Assembly: GCA_964415435.1 (NCBI GenBank)
Contig: CAYPZT010000026.1
Span: 1-14,879, forward strand
Direction: 5' to 3'
Length of the DNA stretch: 14,879 nt
Origin: CAYPZT01 sp964415435
Lineage (GTDB): Bacteria; Patescibacteriota; Microgenomatia; UBA1406; GWC2-37-13
The notes under the pieces are model-generated. The model was not told the origin of the DNA and made no database searches. It saw only the letters and a list, made by a program, of their open reading frames with translations. The position numbers and the translations under genes are program-made. Shown here in pieces: positions 1 through 7,490 of the stretch. The number at the start of each line of letters is the position of its first letter. Positions within the stretch are counted from its first letter, which is position 1.

Positions 1-380
1 TGACAGTCGTGAATACAACGGGTACAACGATCAACCGACATCTTCTCAAGCCCTCATGTGAAACGACGATTGCAGGAACATCATCTTTTTCTGTTACAAG
101 CGCTTCCGGGGAAACTGTTGATGGGGCAACTCTGACATACAAAGCAACCGTTCCAGTCGCAAATCTAAGTGGTAGAAATGTACTGTTTCTTCGCGTACTC
201 TCTTCCTCTTCGAGCATTGCAACGCCAATAGGCGTCAAGGTTGGCAGTAGTTTTACCCTGCCTGTGCAAGGTTCAACGATTACTTCACAAGCCACGACCG
301 CTTCCGGCGTGACAAAAAGAGTAAGACTGTTCCAGTCGTATCCTCAGATCCCCGCAGAGTTTTTTGTAACGCAGTTTTAA
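1..380 (+). CDS. C-terminal end of a secreted, possibly pilin-like protein (5' partial)
   Basis: The frame is open from the first bases of the window, so the true start lies upstream; the GTG at 9 is probably internal. About 126 residues are visible. They are rich in Ser, Thr, Val and Gly with few charges and look like beta-strands of an exported protein. The tail (TKRVRLFQSYPQIPAEFF, then VTQF) has an Arg-rich strand and a short aromatic end that resembles the C-termini of type IV pilin-like proteins of Patescibacteria. That resemblance is from memory and the N-terminal prepilin region cannot be seen, so the assignment is tentative. The TAA stop overlaps the stop of the opposing reductase gene by two bases, so the two genes converge with no room for a separate terminator. 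It could instead be another surface adhesin. Confidence 0.5.
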   Translation, partial: TVVNTTGTTINRHLLKPSCETTIAGTSSFSVTSASGETVDGATLTYKATVPVANLSGRNVLFLRVLSSSSSIATPIGVKVGSSFTLPVQGSTITSQATTASGVTKRVRLFQSYPQIPAEFFVTQF

Positions 381-1108
381 AACTTCTCAAAAAACACGTT
401 GCCCTTCTCTATTCCCTTGCCATATAAATAATCTCTTAATGTTTCGACCGCAAGCCGCCCGCCGCAGAGATAGTAGTCTGTATTATTGTCCATACCTATT
501 GCACCCGCCGCAGCCAGCACATCCATTACTTGTGGCACACGCCCTGTCGCACAGTTTGCTCGTGCCTCAGTCGAGATCTTCTCAAATACCTCATCCCGCG
601 AAAAACATAGAGAGTAGGAAAAATGTTTATATTGTTTTCTGAATGCCTCAAACTCCTCTACGTAATATGCATCTTGGCTTGTCCTGAGGCCCCAAAATAG
701 ATTAACTTTCTTCTTGAGAGTGGGCAGTTGTGCGTGCAATATAGAGCGCATAGGAGCAAGTCCCGTACCGGTTGCCATAAGAATAATATTCTTACCGCGT
801 TCGTTCAGATGGAACATACCTGCCGGACCCTGGAACATCACCTCATCTTCGGGGGTTATACGGGGGAGATACTCGGAAGCTGCTCCTCCGAGAATAATTT
901 TCACCAAAAGTTCGAATGTCCCGTCTTTTGAGGGCGCAGAACTCACCGAAAATAATCTACGAAGAGGTGTCTGTCCTTGGGGGACAAAGAGAATGAGGTA
1001 TTGACCCGGCACAAACTCCACAGGTTTGTCCGCCTGAAATTTAAACATGATAACATCGGAAGACATCTGCTTTTTCTCGACCAGATGGGCCTTATAAGTT
1101 TGGATCAT
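377..1108 (-). CDS. FAD/NAD(P)H-dependent oxidoreductase, ferredoxin-NADP reductase (FNR) family
   Basis: A 243-residue stand-alone FNR module. Residues 1-100 form the FAD-binding beta-barrel, with RRLFS at 50-54 as the flavin-binding RxxS motif and GPAGMF at 94-99. Residues 105-243 form the NAD(P)-binding Rossmann-like half, with TGTGLAP at 113-119 and CGG at 215-217 as the C-terminal cofactor loop. The chain ends in an aromatic residue (EKF), as in ferredoxin/flavodoxin reductases. The family moves electrons between NAD(P)H and a one-electron carrier in the cytoplasm. No ferredoxin or flavodoxin is encoded nearby, so the partner is unknown. The gene lies 16 nt downstream of the VirD4-like gene on the same strand but has its own TATAAT, so separate transcription is likely. 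The exact substrate cannot be deduced. Confidence 0.85.
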   Translation of the reverse strand: MIQTYKAHLVEKKQMSSDVIMFKFQADKPVEFVPGQYLILFVPQGQTPLRRLFSVSSAPSKDGTFELLVKIILGGAASEYLPRITPEDEVMFQGPAGMFHLNERGKNIILMATGTGLAPMRSILHAQLPTLKKKVNLFWGLRTSQDAYYVEEFEAFRKQYKHFSYSLCFSRDEVFEKISTEARANCATGRVPQVMDVLAAAGAIGMDNNTDYYLCGGRLAVETLRDYLYGKGIEKGNVFFEKF

Positions 1109-1116
1109 AGAAGATA

Positions 1117-1122
1117 ATTATA
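1117..1122 (-). promoter_or_regulatory. -10 element for the FNR-family gene
   Basis: A perfect TATAAT on the minus strand ends 8 nt before the ATG of the reductase gene. That would place transcription initiation at or within a base or two of the start codon, giving a leaderless mRNA. No convincing -35 is seen in the upstream end of the VirD4-like gene, and there is no Shine-Dalgarno sequence. Confidence 0.5.
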
Positions 1123-1124
1123 CC

Positions 1125-3476
1125 TTAGAGCCGGGCTCGCTGGGAGATCTCGGCCTCAACGAGCTCTTTCGGCCGACCGTATTTAAGTCGCGATAGCTGA
1201 ACAATCGCCTGGGCAATTTTTTCATTGGCCTCTGCTCGAAGTTTTTTTACGTCCTTTGTCATATCAACCGAAAATGGGGGAATAGGCTCATTCTCTACGA
1301 TGGTTTTCATATAGGCGTGAAATCGCTCTATATTGATAAGATCGGTCTCCGAAAACACTGGCTGGAATTCGCGCTGCAGATACGAAGCGTCTGTTACGCC
1401 GACACGGAAAGAAATAAGGGTACCTACATTACCGAAAACCGCGTTTTTTACTTCCTCGTCCATCTGCCCAATAAACTGGTTTGCTACCGTCAAGTTAAGA
1501 TGATATTTTCTTGCCTCGGACAGAATAGTGGCAAAGTCAGGGGTTGCAAAGTTTTGAAACTCGTCAACATATAGGAAAAAATCCCGACGGTCCGGCTCGG
1601 GTATTTCCTGTCTGCTCATTGCGGCAACAAGAATTTTTGGGATAAGAACCAAGCCTAAGAAGCTCGAGTTTTCCTCGCCGAGTTTTCCTTTCGAGAGATT
1701 TATAAGAAGAATTTTTCCCTCATCCATAACCTTCCGGAAATCAAACGCCGACTTGGACTGCCCGATGATGTTCCTCATGGTCTTGTTGGTCACAAAACGG
1801 CCGAATTTCGATACGATATAGTCGAGGACTTCTGACTTGTGAAAGTCTGAGGTTTGCGCAATTTGATCTGTCCAGTAACGGCGGATTATTGGGTCCTGCA
1901 CCTTAGGCAACAGCTCCTGCACATATTTTTGATCCTGAAGAACACGTACCACCTCGATAAATGTTGCTCCCGGCTCATACATCACGGTAAGCATTCCGTT
2001 TCGTACCGCATGTTCGAATCGAGGACCGATGATACCGGTACGCTGCGGATCGTAGAGCTTGTACATGAGGTTTATGATGGAGGTTGTGATAAAGTGTTTT
2101 TGGTCTTCTGTATGCGCTTCAAGAAGATTCAGACCCATGGGGCGCTCTGTATCTGACGGATCAAAATACATCACGTCCTCTGCCCGTTCCGCAGGAATGT
2201 ACTTGATGATATCATCAACCAGATCACCGTGCGGGTCTATGACGCATACGCCGTGCCCTGCGCGGATATCCTGCTTTATCATCTCCTTAAGGAGTTCTGA
2301 TTTTCCTGTGCCCGTTTTTCCGATAATATAGGAGTGCCTGCGCCGATCCTCAAATCCGATATTCACCTTTCTTTTCACACCGCGATAGTAGCCAAGTCCG
2401 ATAAAGGTACCGTTGTCCTGAGGAACCTCGGATGAAACCGGTGCTGTTTTTGCTTTTAACCACTGAATATGCGGCGTCTCGACTGTTTTATTAGGAAAAT
2501 GATATAGTGATGCCAGTTCGTCTGCAGAGAGGATAGAGATCGACTTGGCGAATGGCGGCTCGAGTACAGGAAAAAATTTATAAATGAAGTTGATCATAAA
2601 GCCTCCTTTAAAAAGCACTTTTGCGCTTTTGAAAGAGTTCTGATCAGAGTTGAACTGAGTGAAAGCGTTTTTTATATTTCGAAGATGCATATTGGCAACA
2701 TCCTTGGATTTTGCTGATACCACAAAACGGATGGTTGTCTCGAATCCTGTCTTTGAGCTTTTTTCGTCGATCCGCTCCAAAGCTTTTGGGTCGGTCTTGA
2801 AGGTCGCCTTTTCTGGATTGGCTTCATTCTTTTTCGTTGAAGAGACGTAGGACTTCCCCAGTTTTTTCCACTTTCCCTCCGCAGGTCTTATGAGTAGCTG
2901 GATCATCGCGCCCTCCCCGTCGTTCATTTTCGCCAGTGCTCCGGTTATTGACGCCATTGAGTCCACAGGAATGTCCTTGAAGACCTTTAAAGGCATATAT
3001 GGTTCATTTTTAGTGACAAGTGAACCGAATGCGACGTTTCCGTCCTGTGAAAAAATATTCGGCTCATCTACTTTTTTAATATCGGCGGTTGGATAGTAGC
3101 CGTACACCGTCTTCTCAACAAGATCGATGAGCCTTGCTGGAGCGGAAATATAGAAACGTATGTCAGAGTTGCGGCCCACTATCTCAAAAGCCAGAACATC
3201 GTCAACATCGAGGAAGGAAAAAAAACCAGATTTTTTGAGTGAACCAAATGAGGCAAACATCTGCTCGGCGAGGTCAACCTTTATTTCGTTGTCTTTTTGA
3301 AGTCTCACTTCGAGTGTCACCATCTCAAGAGATATCTGTTCACGCTTTTTAAGACGGAAGTAGATGACAACAAGATATAAAAAGGTTAACGTGAGAACAC
3401 CTGCCAGGCCGGCGGCAAGAAGTGCCAGAAGAAGTGTGATTGTTTGATCAACGATAGATTGTAGGACTCCCTCCAT
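1125..3476 (-). CDS. VirD4/HerA-like type IV secretion ATPase with N-terminal membrane anchor
   Basis: A 783-residue protein with a strongly hydrophobic N-terminal segment at about residues 12-41, then a basic cytoplasmic flank. Residues 45-340 form a long alpha/beta region without a motif I recognise. The RecA-like motor follows: Walker A GKTGTGKS at 386-393, the VIDPHGD strand at 412-418, Walker B DFFLYVDEFQ at 632-641 and a sensor-like ANQF at 665-668. These features fit VirD4/TraG-type coupling ATPases that pump DNA or protein through a type IV secretion channel, here probably at the inner face of the membrane. No relaxase is encoded in the window. The gene diverges from the TPR gene and has its own -10 element just before the ATG; there is no SD. 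Whether it moves DNA or protein cannot be told; a HerA-like role in DNA handling is the main alternative. Confidence 0.85.
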   Translation of the reverse strand: MEGVLQSIVDQTITLLLALLAAGLAGVLTLTFLYLVVIYFRLKKREQISLEMVTLEVRLQKDNEIKVDLAEQMFASFGSLKKSGFFSFLDVDDVLAFEIVGRNSDIRFYISAPARLIDLVEKTVYGYYPTADIKKVDEPNIFSQDGNVAFGSLVTKNEPYMPLKVFKDIPVDSMASITGALAKMNDGEGAMIQLLIRPAEGKWKKLGKSYVSSTKKNEANPEKATFKTDPKALERIDEKSSKTGFETTIRFVVSAKSKDVANMHLRNIKNAFTQFNSDQNSFKSAKVLFKGGFMINFIYKFFPVLEPPFAKSISILSADELASLYHFPNKTVETPHIQWLKAKTAPVSSEVPQDNGTFIGLGYYRGVKRKVNIGFEDRRRHSYIIGKTGTGKSELLKEMIKQDIRAGHGVCVIDPHGDLVDDIIKYIPAERAEDVMYFDPSDTERPMGLNLLEAHTEDQKHFITTSIINLMYKLYDPQRTGIIGPRFEHAVRNGMLTVMYEPGATFIEVVRVLQDQKYVQELLPKVQDPIIRRYWTDQIAQTSDFHKSEVLDYIVSKFGRFVTNKTMRNIIGQSKSAFDFRKVMDEGKILLINLSKGKLGEENSSFLGLVLIPKILVAAMSRQEIPEPDRRDFFLYVDEFQNFATPDFATILSEARKYHLNLTVANQFIGQMDEEVKNAVFGNVGTLISFRVGVTDASYLQREFQPVFSETDLINIERFHAYMKTIVENEPIPPFSVDMTKDVKKLRAEANEKIAQAIVQLSRLKYGRPKELVEAEISQRARL

Positions 3477-3482
3477 AGGAAA

Positions 3483-3488
3483 ATTATA
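3483..3488 (-). promoter_or_regulatory. -10 element for the VirD4-like gene
   Basis: TATAAT on the minus strand, only 6 nt upstream of the ATG at 3476. Initiation would fall at about the first base of the start codon, implying a leaderless transcript. No clear -35 and no Shine-Dalgarno sequence. Confidence 0.5.
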
Positions 3489-3540
3489 TAGTAATCTATG
3501 CTCTCAGGCAGCCCATCTTTATGAACGGGTTCCAAGCGCG

Positions 3541-3546
3541 TATAAT
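3541..3546 (+). promoter_or_regulatory. -10 element for the TPR membrane-protein gene
   Basis: TATAAT preceded by GCG, 16 nt before the ATG at 3563. It would give a leader of about 10 nt containing AGGATA, a weak SD-like sequence. A poor -35 (TTTATG, 3518-3523) is spaced 17 nt upstream. The sequence GCGTATAAT recurs before the acylphosphatase gene. Confidence 0.5.
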
Positions 3547-3562
3547 ATCCTTTTAGGATAAT

Positions 3563-4024
3563 ATGAAAAAAGGTATCACTACCCTCATCTATGACGCCAC
3601 CCGCGATGTGATTGCAGAATATGCCGTCCTTATTGGTAAACTGGTGCTTATTTGTATTGCGGTTTTTTTTCTCGGGGTCAATATATTTTTTTCGCAAAAT
3701 ATACATCCGCTGTATTTTGGACTCATTGATGAGAGAAGGGATGCAACAGTTCTGTTTCTCCGCAAAATCCACTCCCTCTCTTCATTTCGCTACTTTTTGA
3801 GCCAATATACGGCTGTATTCGGTCAGGAACTACCAGCCGACGTGGAAGAAAAGAATGAAGAAAGAAAGAACTTAATAGAAAAGTATGAGTCTCTTCTTGC
3901 AAAAAATCCTTCTTCGCGCGACCTTTTATATGCGCTGGCCCAGCTGTACTATGAAAGCGGACGGTACGAACTTTCACACACCTACTTTCTCAAGGCGCAG
4001 GCCATCGACCCAACTCTTAAGTAG
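3563..4024 (+). CDS. Small membrane protein with a C-terminal tetratricopeptide repeat
   Basis: A 153-residue protein that I do not recognise as a named family. One hydrophobic transmembrane segment lies at about residues 20-43, followed by a linker with several charged residues and a Glu/Lys-rich helix at about 93-113. One good TPR motif occupies about 119-152: hydrophobic residues at LLYALAQLYY, the ESGRY turn and the AQAIDP end fit the 34-residue consensus. TPRs bind protein partners, so a membrane-tethered scaffold or assembly factor is plausible. The gene sits opposite the VirD4-like gene across an 86-nt gap with promoters facing both ways, so a link to the secretion machine is possible but unproven. 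The ATG at 3563 is preceded by TATAAT and AGGATA. A short ORF on the other strand overlaps its start and is not convincing. Confidence 0.75.
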   Translation: MKKGITTLIYDATRDVIAEYAVLIGKLVLICIAVFFLGVNIFFSQNIHPLYFGLIDERRDATVLFLRKIHSLSSFRYFLSQYTAVFGQELPADVEEKNEERKNLIEKYESLLAKNPSSRDLLYALAQLYYESGRYELSHTYFLKAQAIDPTLK

Positions 4025-4027
4025 GCG

Positions 4028-4033
4028 TATAAT
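4028..4033 (+). promoter_or_regulatory. -10 element for acylphosphatase
   Basis: TATAAT in the context GCGTATAAT, located 3 nt after the stop of the preceding gene and 7 nt before the ATG at 4041. A -35-like TCGACC (4005-4010, four of six matches to consensus) is 17 nt upstream inside the TPR gene. The predicted transcript starts at about the start codon. Confidence 0.55.
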
Positions 4034-4040
4034 GATATAT

Positions 4041-4340
4041 ATGCTAAAACAAGCACATCTTTACATAAAAGGCGACGTTATCGGAGTTGGCTTTCGCGCC
4101 TGGACCAAGATTCAGGCCAAGCTGCTTAACATTAAAGGGTGGGTCCGCAACGTATATGACAGACCAGATCTTTTTGATAGGGGCGGTGGTGTTGAAACGG
4201 TAATCCAGGGCAATGAAGAAAAAGTAGAAGATATGATTGATCTTCTCAAAAAAGGCCCGCCGGTTTCCCGGGTTGAGGACGTTGAGGTCTTGTACCAAGA
4301 CGCCAAAGAGCTTTTCGACAATTTTGATATAAGAAAATAA
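4041..4340 (+). CDS. acyP: Acylphosphatase
   Basis: A 99-residue protein of the usual acylphosphatase size. The family hydrolyses the carboxyl-phosphate bond of acyl phosphates such as acetyl-phosphate in the cytoplasm. The signature is GVGFRAW at 15-21 with catalytic Arg19, and GWVRN at 33-37 with catalytic Asn37; the C-terminal VEDVEV strand also fits. The loop after Asn37 (YDRPDLFDRGGG) is several residues longer than in typical members, which have a short NLPDG-type turn. The ATG at 4041 is chosen because the protein then starts like its family (MLKQAHLYIKG) and lies 7 nt after a TATAAT. An in-frame ATG at 4032 overlaps that -10 and is less likely. The nucleotidyltransferase gene follows after 7 nt, so the two are probably co-transcribed. 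Confidence 0.9.
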   Translation: MLKQAHLYIKGDVIGVGFRAWTKIQAKLLNIKGWVRNVYDRPDLFDRGGGVETVIQGNEEKVEDMIDLLKKGPPVSRVEDVEVLYQDAKELFDNFDIRK

Positions 4341-4347
4341 TAAAACT

Positions 4348-5064
4348 ATGCCAGAGTTAGGAGATACCTTACCTAATCCACAGAAACTAAATCCCGAACA
4401 AATTGCGCGTTGCGATAGAGACATTGCAACTATACACTTGATGCAGAAAGTTACGAGAAATTTTCTAAATGCTGTTCCTGTTGTAACCGCAGGATATGCC
4501 GTCGAGGCACACTGTGGGGGCAGTATAACCCGATCACACGGCGATATCGACATGCATATTGCCAGCTTAGCAATCCGGGATCGAACTTTTTTTACCAGAA
4601 GAGTTGAGGATGCCCTACGTAAAGAAAGTGACCACACAAACTGGACTCTTTATAAAAGCAGTGATGTCAGCTGGGCTCAGGAAGTTGAATTCAGAGAAGA
4701 TGCTCCTAAAAAAGCTTGGCCTGATAGAAGAAGAGTGGAGCTTAAACTTAAAACTTATCCGGAGGAAACCGAAGATAAATTTCTCATAGACTCTGAAGGG
4801 GCTCGAATAAATGTGAAAGTTATGGAATTACATCGTTTAGTAACTAGAAAGATTAAAACTCTTGTTGAGTCGCAAGGGCGGACAACAGGGAGGTTGACCA
4901 CACCTCAGGATCTACAAGACTTAAAAAGGCTTAGTGCCTTGGAACATTTCAATAAAGATAAGGTTATAGAACTCCTCACCACGATGTATCAAAACGAGGA
5001 TAAGCTTGAACAAACAAAGGCAAGACACAAAGCTTTTTCTGAAGTCATAAAATTATTACCTTAA
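4348..5064 (+). CDS. Nucleotidyltransferase-fold protein of the ANT(2'')/lincosamide NTase type
   Basis: A 238-residue protein. The key motif is at residues 49-70: GYAVEAHCGG, then TRSHGDIDMH, which matches the G-x-A/G-x-D/E-x-x-x-G-x-x-T-R-x-H-x-D-I-D pattern of small-molecule nucleotidyltransferases. Asp66 and Asp68 would bind the metal ions. Glu131 in RRVELKLK is the likely third carboxylate. The C-terminal helical part (about 158-200) contains HRLVTRKIKTL and a Q-D-L-Q-D-L-K-R-L stretch, like the Lys/Asp-rich helices of this superfamily. Relatives adenylylate aminoglycosides or lincosamides, but the same fold serves AbiEii-type toxins and uncharacterised proteins, so the substrate here is unknown. 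No antitoxin-like partner lies next to it. There is no SD; it starts 7 nt after acyP and ends 12 nt from the 3' end of the opposing tRNA. By eye it is more A/T-rich than acyP. Confidence 0.65.
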   Translation: MPELGDTLPNPQKLNPEQIARCDRDIATIHLMQKVTRNFLNAVPVVTAGYAVEAHCGGSITRSHGDIDMHIASLAIRDRTFFTRRVEDALRKESDHTNWTLYKSSDVSWAQEVEFREDAPKKAWPDRRRVELKLKTYPEETEDKFLIDSEGARINVKVMELHRLVTRKIKTLVESQGRTTGRLTTPQDLQDLKRLSALEHFNKDKVIELLTTMYQNEDKLEQTKARHKAFSEVIKLLP

Positions 5065-5076
5065 ATGAAAAATGGG

Positions 5077-5147
5077 TGGACCTACGGGGAATTGAACCCC
5101 GACCTAGCGCATGCCATGCGCTCGTTTTACCGTTAAACTATAGGCCC
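5077..5147 (-). tRNA. tRNA-Ala (anticodon GGC)
   Basis: A complete 71-nt cloverleaf on the minus strand. The acceptor stem GGGCCTA/TAGGTCC has seven pairs including G3-U70, the alanine identity pair. The D-stem is GTTT/AAAC, the anticodon stem AGCGC/GCGCT closes the loop ATGGCAT with anticodon GGC, the variable loop is 4 nt, and the T-arm is CGGGG/CCCCG around TTCAATT. Discriminator A73 is at 5077. The next bases are CCC, so the terminal CCA is not encoded and must be added by a CCA-adding enzyme. It lies 31 nt downstream of the NUDIX gene on the same strand. A TAAAAT (5161-5166) just upstream could be its own -10, but no good -35 is visible. Confidence 0.95.
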
Positions 5148-5178
5148 GGCCGTATCCTCTATTTTATCACACGGAGCC

Positions 5179-5712
5179 TCAAACATTCTTCTTTAGGAAA
5201 GTGTCTACAAGATAGATACTCGCAATGGTCCGCGCTTCAGTAATAGTTCCGTTCTCAATCATTTCAAAAAGCTCCCTCAGTGAATACTCAACAGCCTCAA
5301 GCTCTTCAGGCTCATCTCCGTCTAATTTACTTTTTGTGAGTTCACGTGCGATAAATACTGTCGACCGCTGTGTCAAATATCCGGGAGAAAGTGTAAATGT
5401 GGCGAGTTTGTCGAGTTTGCCAGCCTTATATCCCAACTCCTCCTGCAGTTCTTTTTGTGCGACCTCTTCAAGCGTCGTAGATTCTTCTATCTTGCCGCCC
5501 GGAAAATCAACTACATACCTATCAAGTCCGGCGACATACTCTCGTATGAGAAGGAGTGTTCCCTTATTGGTTATCGGGATAATACCGCAGGAGTCGAACT
5601 TTTCGATAATCTCGTACGTTCCCTTTTTGCCTCCCTCAAACTCCATATCAAGTTCTTTTACAGTGAAAAGTTTTGACTTAAAAAGTACACGCTCATTTAA
5701 TCGCTTTGGCAT
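5179..5712 (-). CDS. NUDIX hydrolase, ADP-ribose pyrophosphatase-like
   Basis: A 177-residue protein of typical size for ADP-sugar pyrophosphatases, which cleave ADP-ribose and related nucleoside diphosphate sugars in the cytoplasm. An N-terminal beta-strand region (residues 8-40) precedes the NUDIX fold. The NUDIX box spans G73-Y95, with PGGKIE at 71-76 and KELQEELGY at 87-95. The metal-binding Glu88, Glu91 and Glu92 are present. Two consensus positions differ: the first Glu of GX5E is Thr79 and the Arg of REUXEE is Lys87. The later LSPGY (108-112) is common in the ADP-ribose subgroup. The gene follows VirB4 after 17 nt but has its own TATAAT 7 nt before the ATG, so it can be expressed separately and is probably not part of the secretion machine. 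Confidence 0.88.
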   Translation of the reverse strand: MPKRLNERVLFKSKLFTVKELDMEFEGGKKGTYEIIEKFDSCGIIPITNKGTLLLIREYVAGLDRYVVDFPGGKIEESTTLEEVAQKELQEELGYKAGKLDKLATFTLSPGYLTQRSTVFIARELTKSKLDGDEPEELEAVEYSLRELFEMIENGTITEARTIASIYLVDTFLKKNV

Positions 5713-5719
5713 ACAGGAG

Positions 5720-5725
5720 ATTATA
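5720..5725 (-). promoter_or_regulatory. -10 element for the NUDIX gene
   Basis: TATAAT on the minus strand between the VirB4 stop and the NUDIX ATG, 7 nt upstream of the start codon. The 7 nt between (CTCCTGT) are not an SD sequence on the mRNA strand, so a leaderless start is implied. Confidence 0.5.
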
Positions 5726-5729
5726 GCAG

Positions 5730-7487
5730 TTATTCTACGAGGCTCTTTTCTTCCTCCGAAGCTATGACGCGGAAACCCACATGATTGTGACCGGCAAAAA
5801 AGAGCCCTTCTCCGACTCCGGCCTGCAGGAGAAAGTGTTTTTCTCCACCCGTAAGATAGAATGTTTCCGTTATCTTTTCGACCGCGGCGGTCGACTGCTT
5901 GAGAATAATCTGAAGACTGGAGTTTGTAATGATAGCTTTTCCCTCGTCAGTCGCAAGAAAATCCTCTACATCCTGGGTAATCGTGGTTAGTCCGAGCTGA
6001 TACTTTCGGGCACGCTTTGCAAAGCTGTGAAGATATGCTCCTGAGTCTTTCTGCTTGATGAGATACCATGCCTCGTCAACCACAAGAACTCTTCTTTTTT
6101 TGTCCTTACGTACTCTATTCCAAATGTAGTCAAGAACGATATACATCGCGACTGGGCGGAGGTTTTCTTCAAGATCCCGTATTCCAAACACTGTGAACGG
6201 GTTTTTTATGTCAAAATTTGAATGCTGGTTAAAAATTCCTGCAGCTGATCCTTTCACAAACTTCTCGAGGCGATCTCCCAGCTCTTTCGCCTCAGGCGTT
6301 TCCATTCCCATGAAAATTTTGTAGAGATCCTCCAGAAGTGGCGGTTCGTTCTTGAATGTTTCCGGATCTTGCGTGATACCCTTCTCTTTGTATGCCATGA
6401 CAAGGGCACGATCGAGAAGCGCATCCTGCGAAGGTGTGAGTTCTCCCATAATGACCCGCATAAGCGAGTGCAGGTCAAGGATTTTATTTGAGAGTTCATC
6501 GGGGTCCGGATTATCGCGCGTAAGGTCAAACGGATTAATCTTATATTGCGAGGAGGCAGAAAAAACAATAAACTCCCCGCCTGTTGATTCAGCGATTTTT
6601 TTATACTCGTTTTCCGGATCAACGATTATTACGTCCACCCCCATCATAAGAAGACGCAATGACTCGAGTTTTACATAAAAACTTTTTCCTCCTCCCGACT
6701 TGCCTAAGACTACTGAGTTTGCATTTTCAAGAGTAAACCTGTCAAACACGATGAGACTGCCGTCGTGCTCATTGAGTCCATACAGGATACCCTCATTTCT
6801 TGTGAGCGACGCTGTTGAAAAGGGAAATGTCGTGGCGAGAGAAGTTGTGTCCATGTTTCGCCACACGCCTAGCTTGTCATAAAACATGGGGAGCGTTGAC
6901 TTAAATCCTTCCTCCATCTGAAGCGTTGCCTGCTTTCCCACAATAAGAAGCGAAGAGAGTACGGAATCGACCTGTTTTGAAATCTGATTCAGCTCATCCA
7001 GACTGTCTGCAGGAATCGTAATATAAAGACCGAACTGGAAAAATCGTTCCGCACCCTTGGCAAGCTCTGCCTGTAGGGCGAGTGCGTCGTCCAGTGCAAC
7101 CTGCACGGTCGGATCGACCACTTTTCCTGCTTTAATATCGTTTTCTATTGTAGCTTCCATCTCAGCGATCTTTCTTTTCAGATCCTCGAGCACCGACTTT
7201 GACTCTGTGGGATAGACATACATCGAAACATAGAGCGGATGGTCAAACGTTATAAGAGAGTAGAGCCAGTTTGCAGACACGTAACGAGGATATCCAACCA
7301 CATAAAATGTACGATAATATTTATCGTCAATCTTCAGATGATTAAAATCTACTTCGATAAAAGAAGGGGCGATTATGTCCTTTATCGACACACTGCCCTT
7401 TGTCAAAAATTGGGCGACGTTTTGGGACGCAGGCAATGTTGGAGCCGCTTGTGGTTTTGATTTGTTAAAAATAGTGAATAAATTCAT
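5730..7487 (-). CDS. virB4: VirB4/TraC-family type IV secretion ATPase
   Basis: A 585-residue ATPase that powers assembly and substrate transfer of type IV secretion-like channels from the cytoplasmic face of the membrane. Residues 40-235 resemble the CagE/TrbE/VirB-type N-terminal domain (for example the VVGYPRYVSANWL and HPLYVSMYVYP stretches) and include a charged helix at about 95-145. The motor domain starts near 236: Walker A GKSGGGKS at 262-269, VDVIIVDPENEY at 284-295, Walker B RRVLVVDEAW at 465-474 and a TTITQD sensor at 501-506. The chain is shorter than the roughly 800-residue VirB4 of proteobacteria. The start is only 3 nt after the stop of the TraC-like gene (TAA-CAT-ATG), without an SD, which suggests translational coupling. 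The PrgI, TraC-like and VirB4 order is typical of Gram-positive and Patescibacteria systems. Confidence 0.93.
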   Translation of the reverse strand: MNLFTIFNKSKPQAAPTLPASQNVAQFLTKGSVSIKDIIAPSFIEVDFNHLKIDDKYYRTFYVVGYPRYVSANWLYSLITFDHPLYVSMYVYPTESKSVLEDLKRKIAEMEATIENDIKAGKVVDPTVQVALDDALALQAELAKGAERFFQFGLYITIPADSLDELNQISKQVDSVLSSLLIVGKQATLQMEEGFKSTLPMFYDKLGVWRNMDTTSLATTFPFSTASLTRNEGILYGLNEHDGSLIVFDRFTLENANSVVLGKSGGGKSFYVKLESLRLLMMGVDVIIVDPENEYKKIAESTGGEFIVFSASSQYKINPFDLTRDNPDPDELSNKILDLHSLMRVIMGELTPSQDALLDRALVMAYKEKGITQDPETFKNEPPLLEDLYKIFMGMETPEAKELGDRLEKFVKGSAAGIFNQHSNFDIKNPFTVFGIRDLEENLRPVAMYIVLDYIWNRVRKDKKRRVLVVDEAWYLIKQKDSGAYLHSFAKRARKYQLGLTTITQDVEDFLATDEGKAIITNSSLQIILKQSTAAVEKITETFYLTGGEKHFLLQAGVGEGLFFAGHNHVGFRVIASEEEKSLVE

Positions 7488-7490
7488 ATG

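Noticed and set aside
3386..3772. 128-residue minus-strand frame across the VirD4-like start and the TPR gene
   Set aside because: It overlaps two better-supported genes and the divergent promoters, and its sequence shows no recognisable motif.
4044..4637. 197-residue minus-strand frame opposite acyP and the nucleotidyltransferase
   Set aside because: Both opposing genes have family motifs on the plus strand; this frame has low-complexity sequence and no motif.
5225..5767. 180-residue open frame antisense to the NUDIX gene
   Set aside because: It is the Ser-rich shadow of the NUDIX coding strand, with no domain, no start signal and overlap with a clear NUDIX box.
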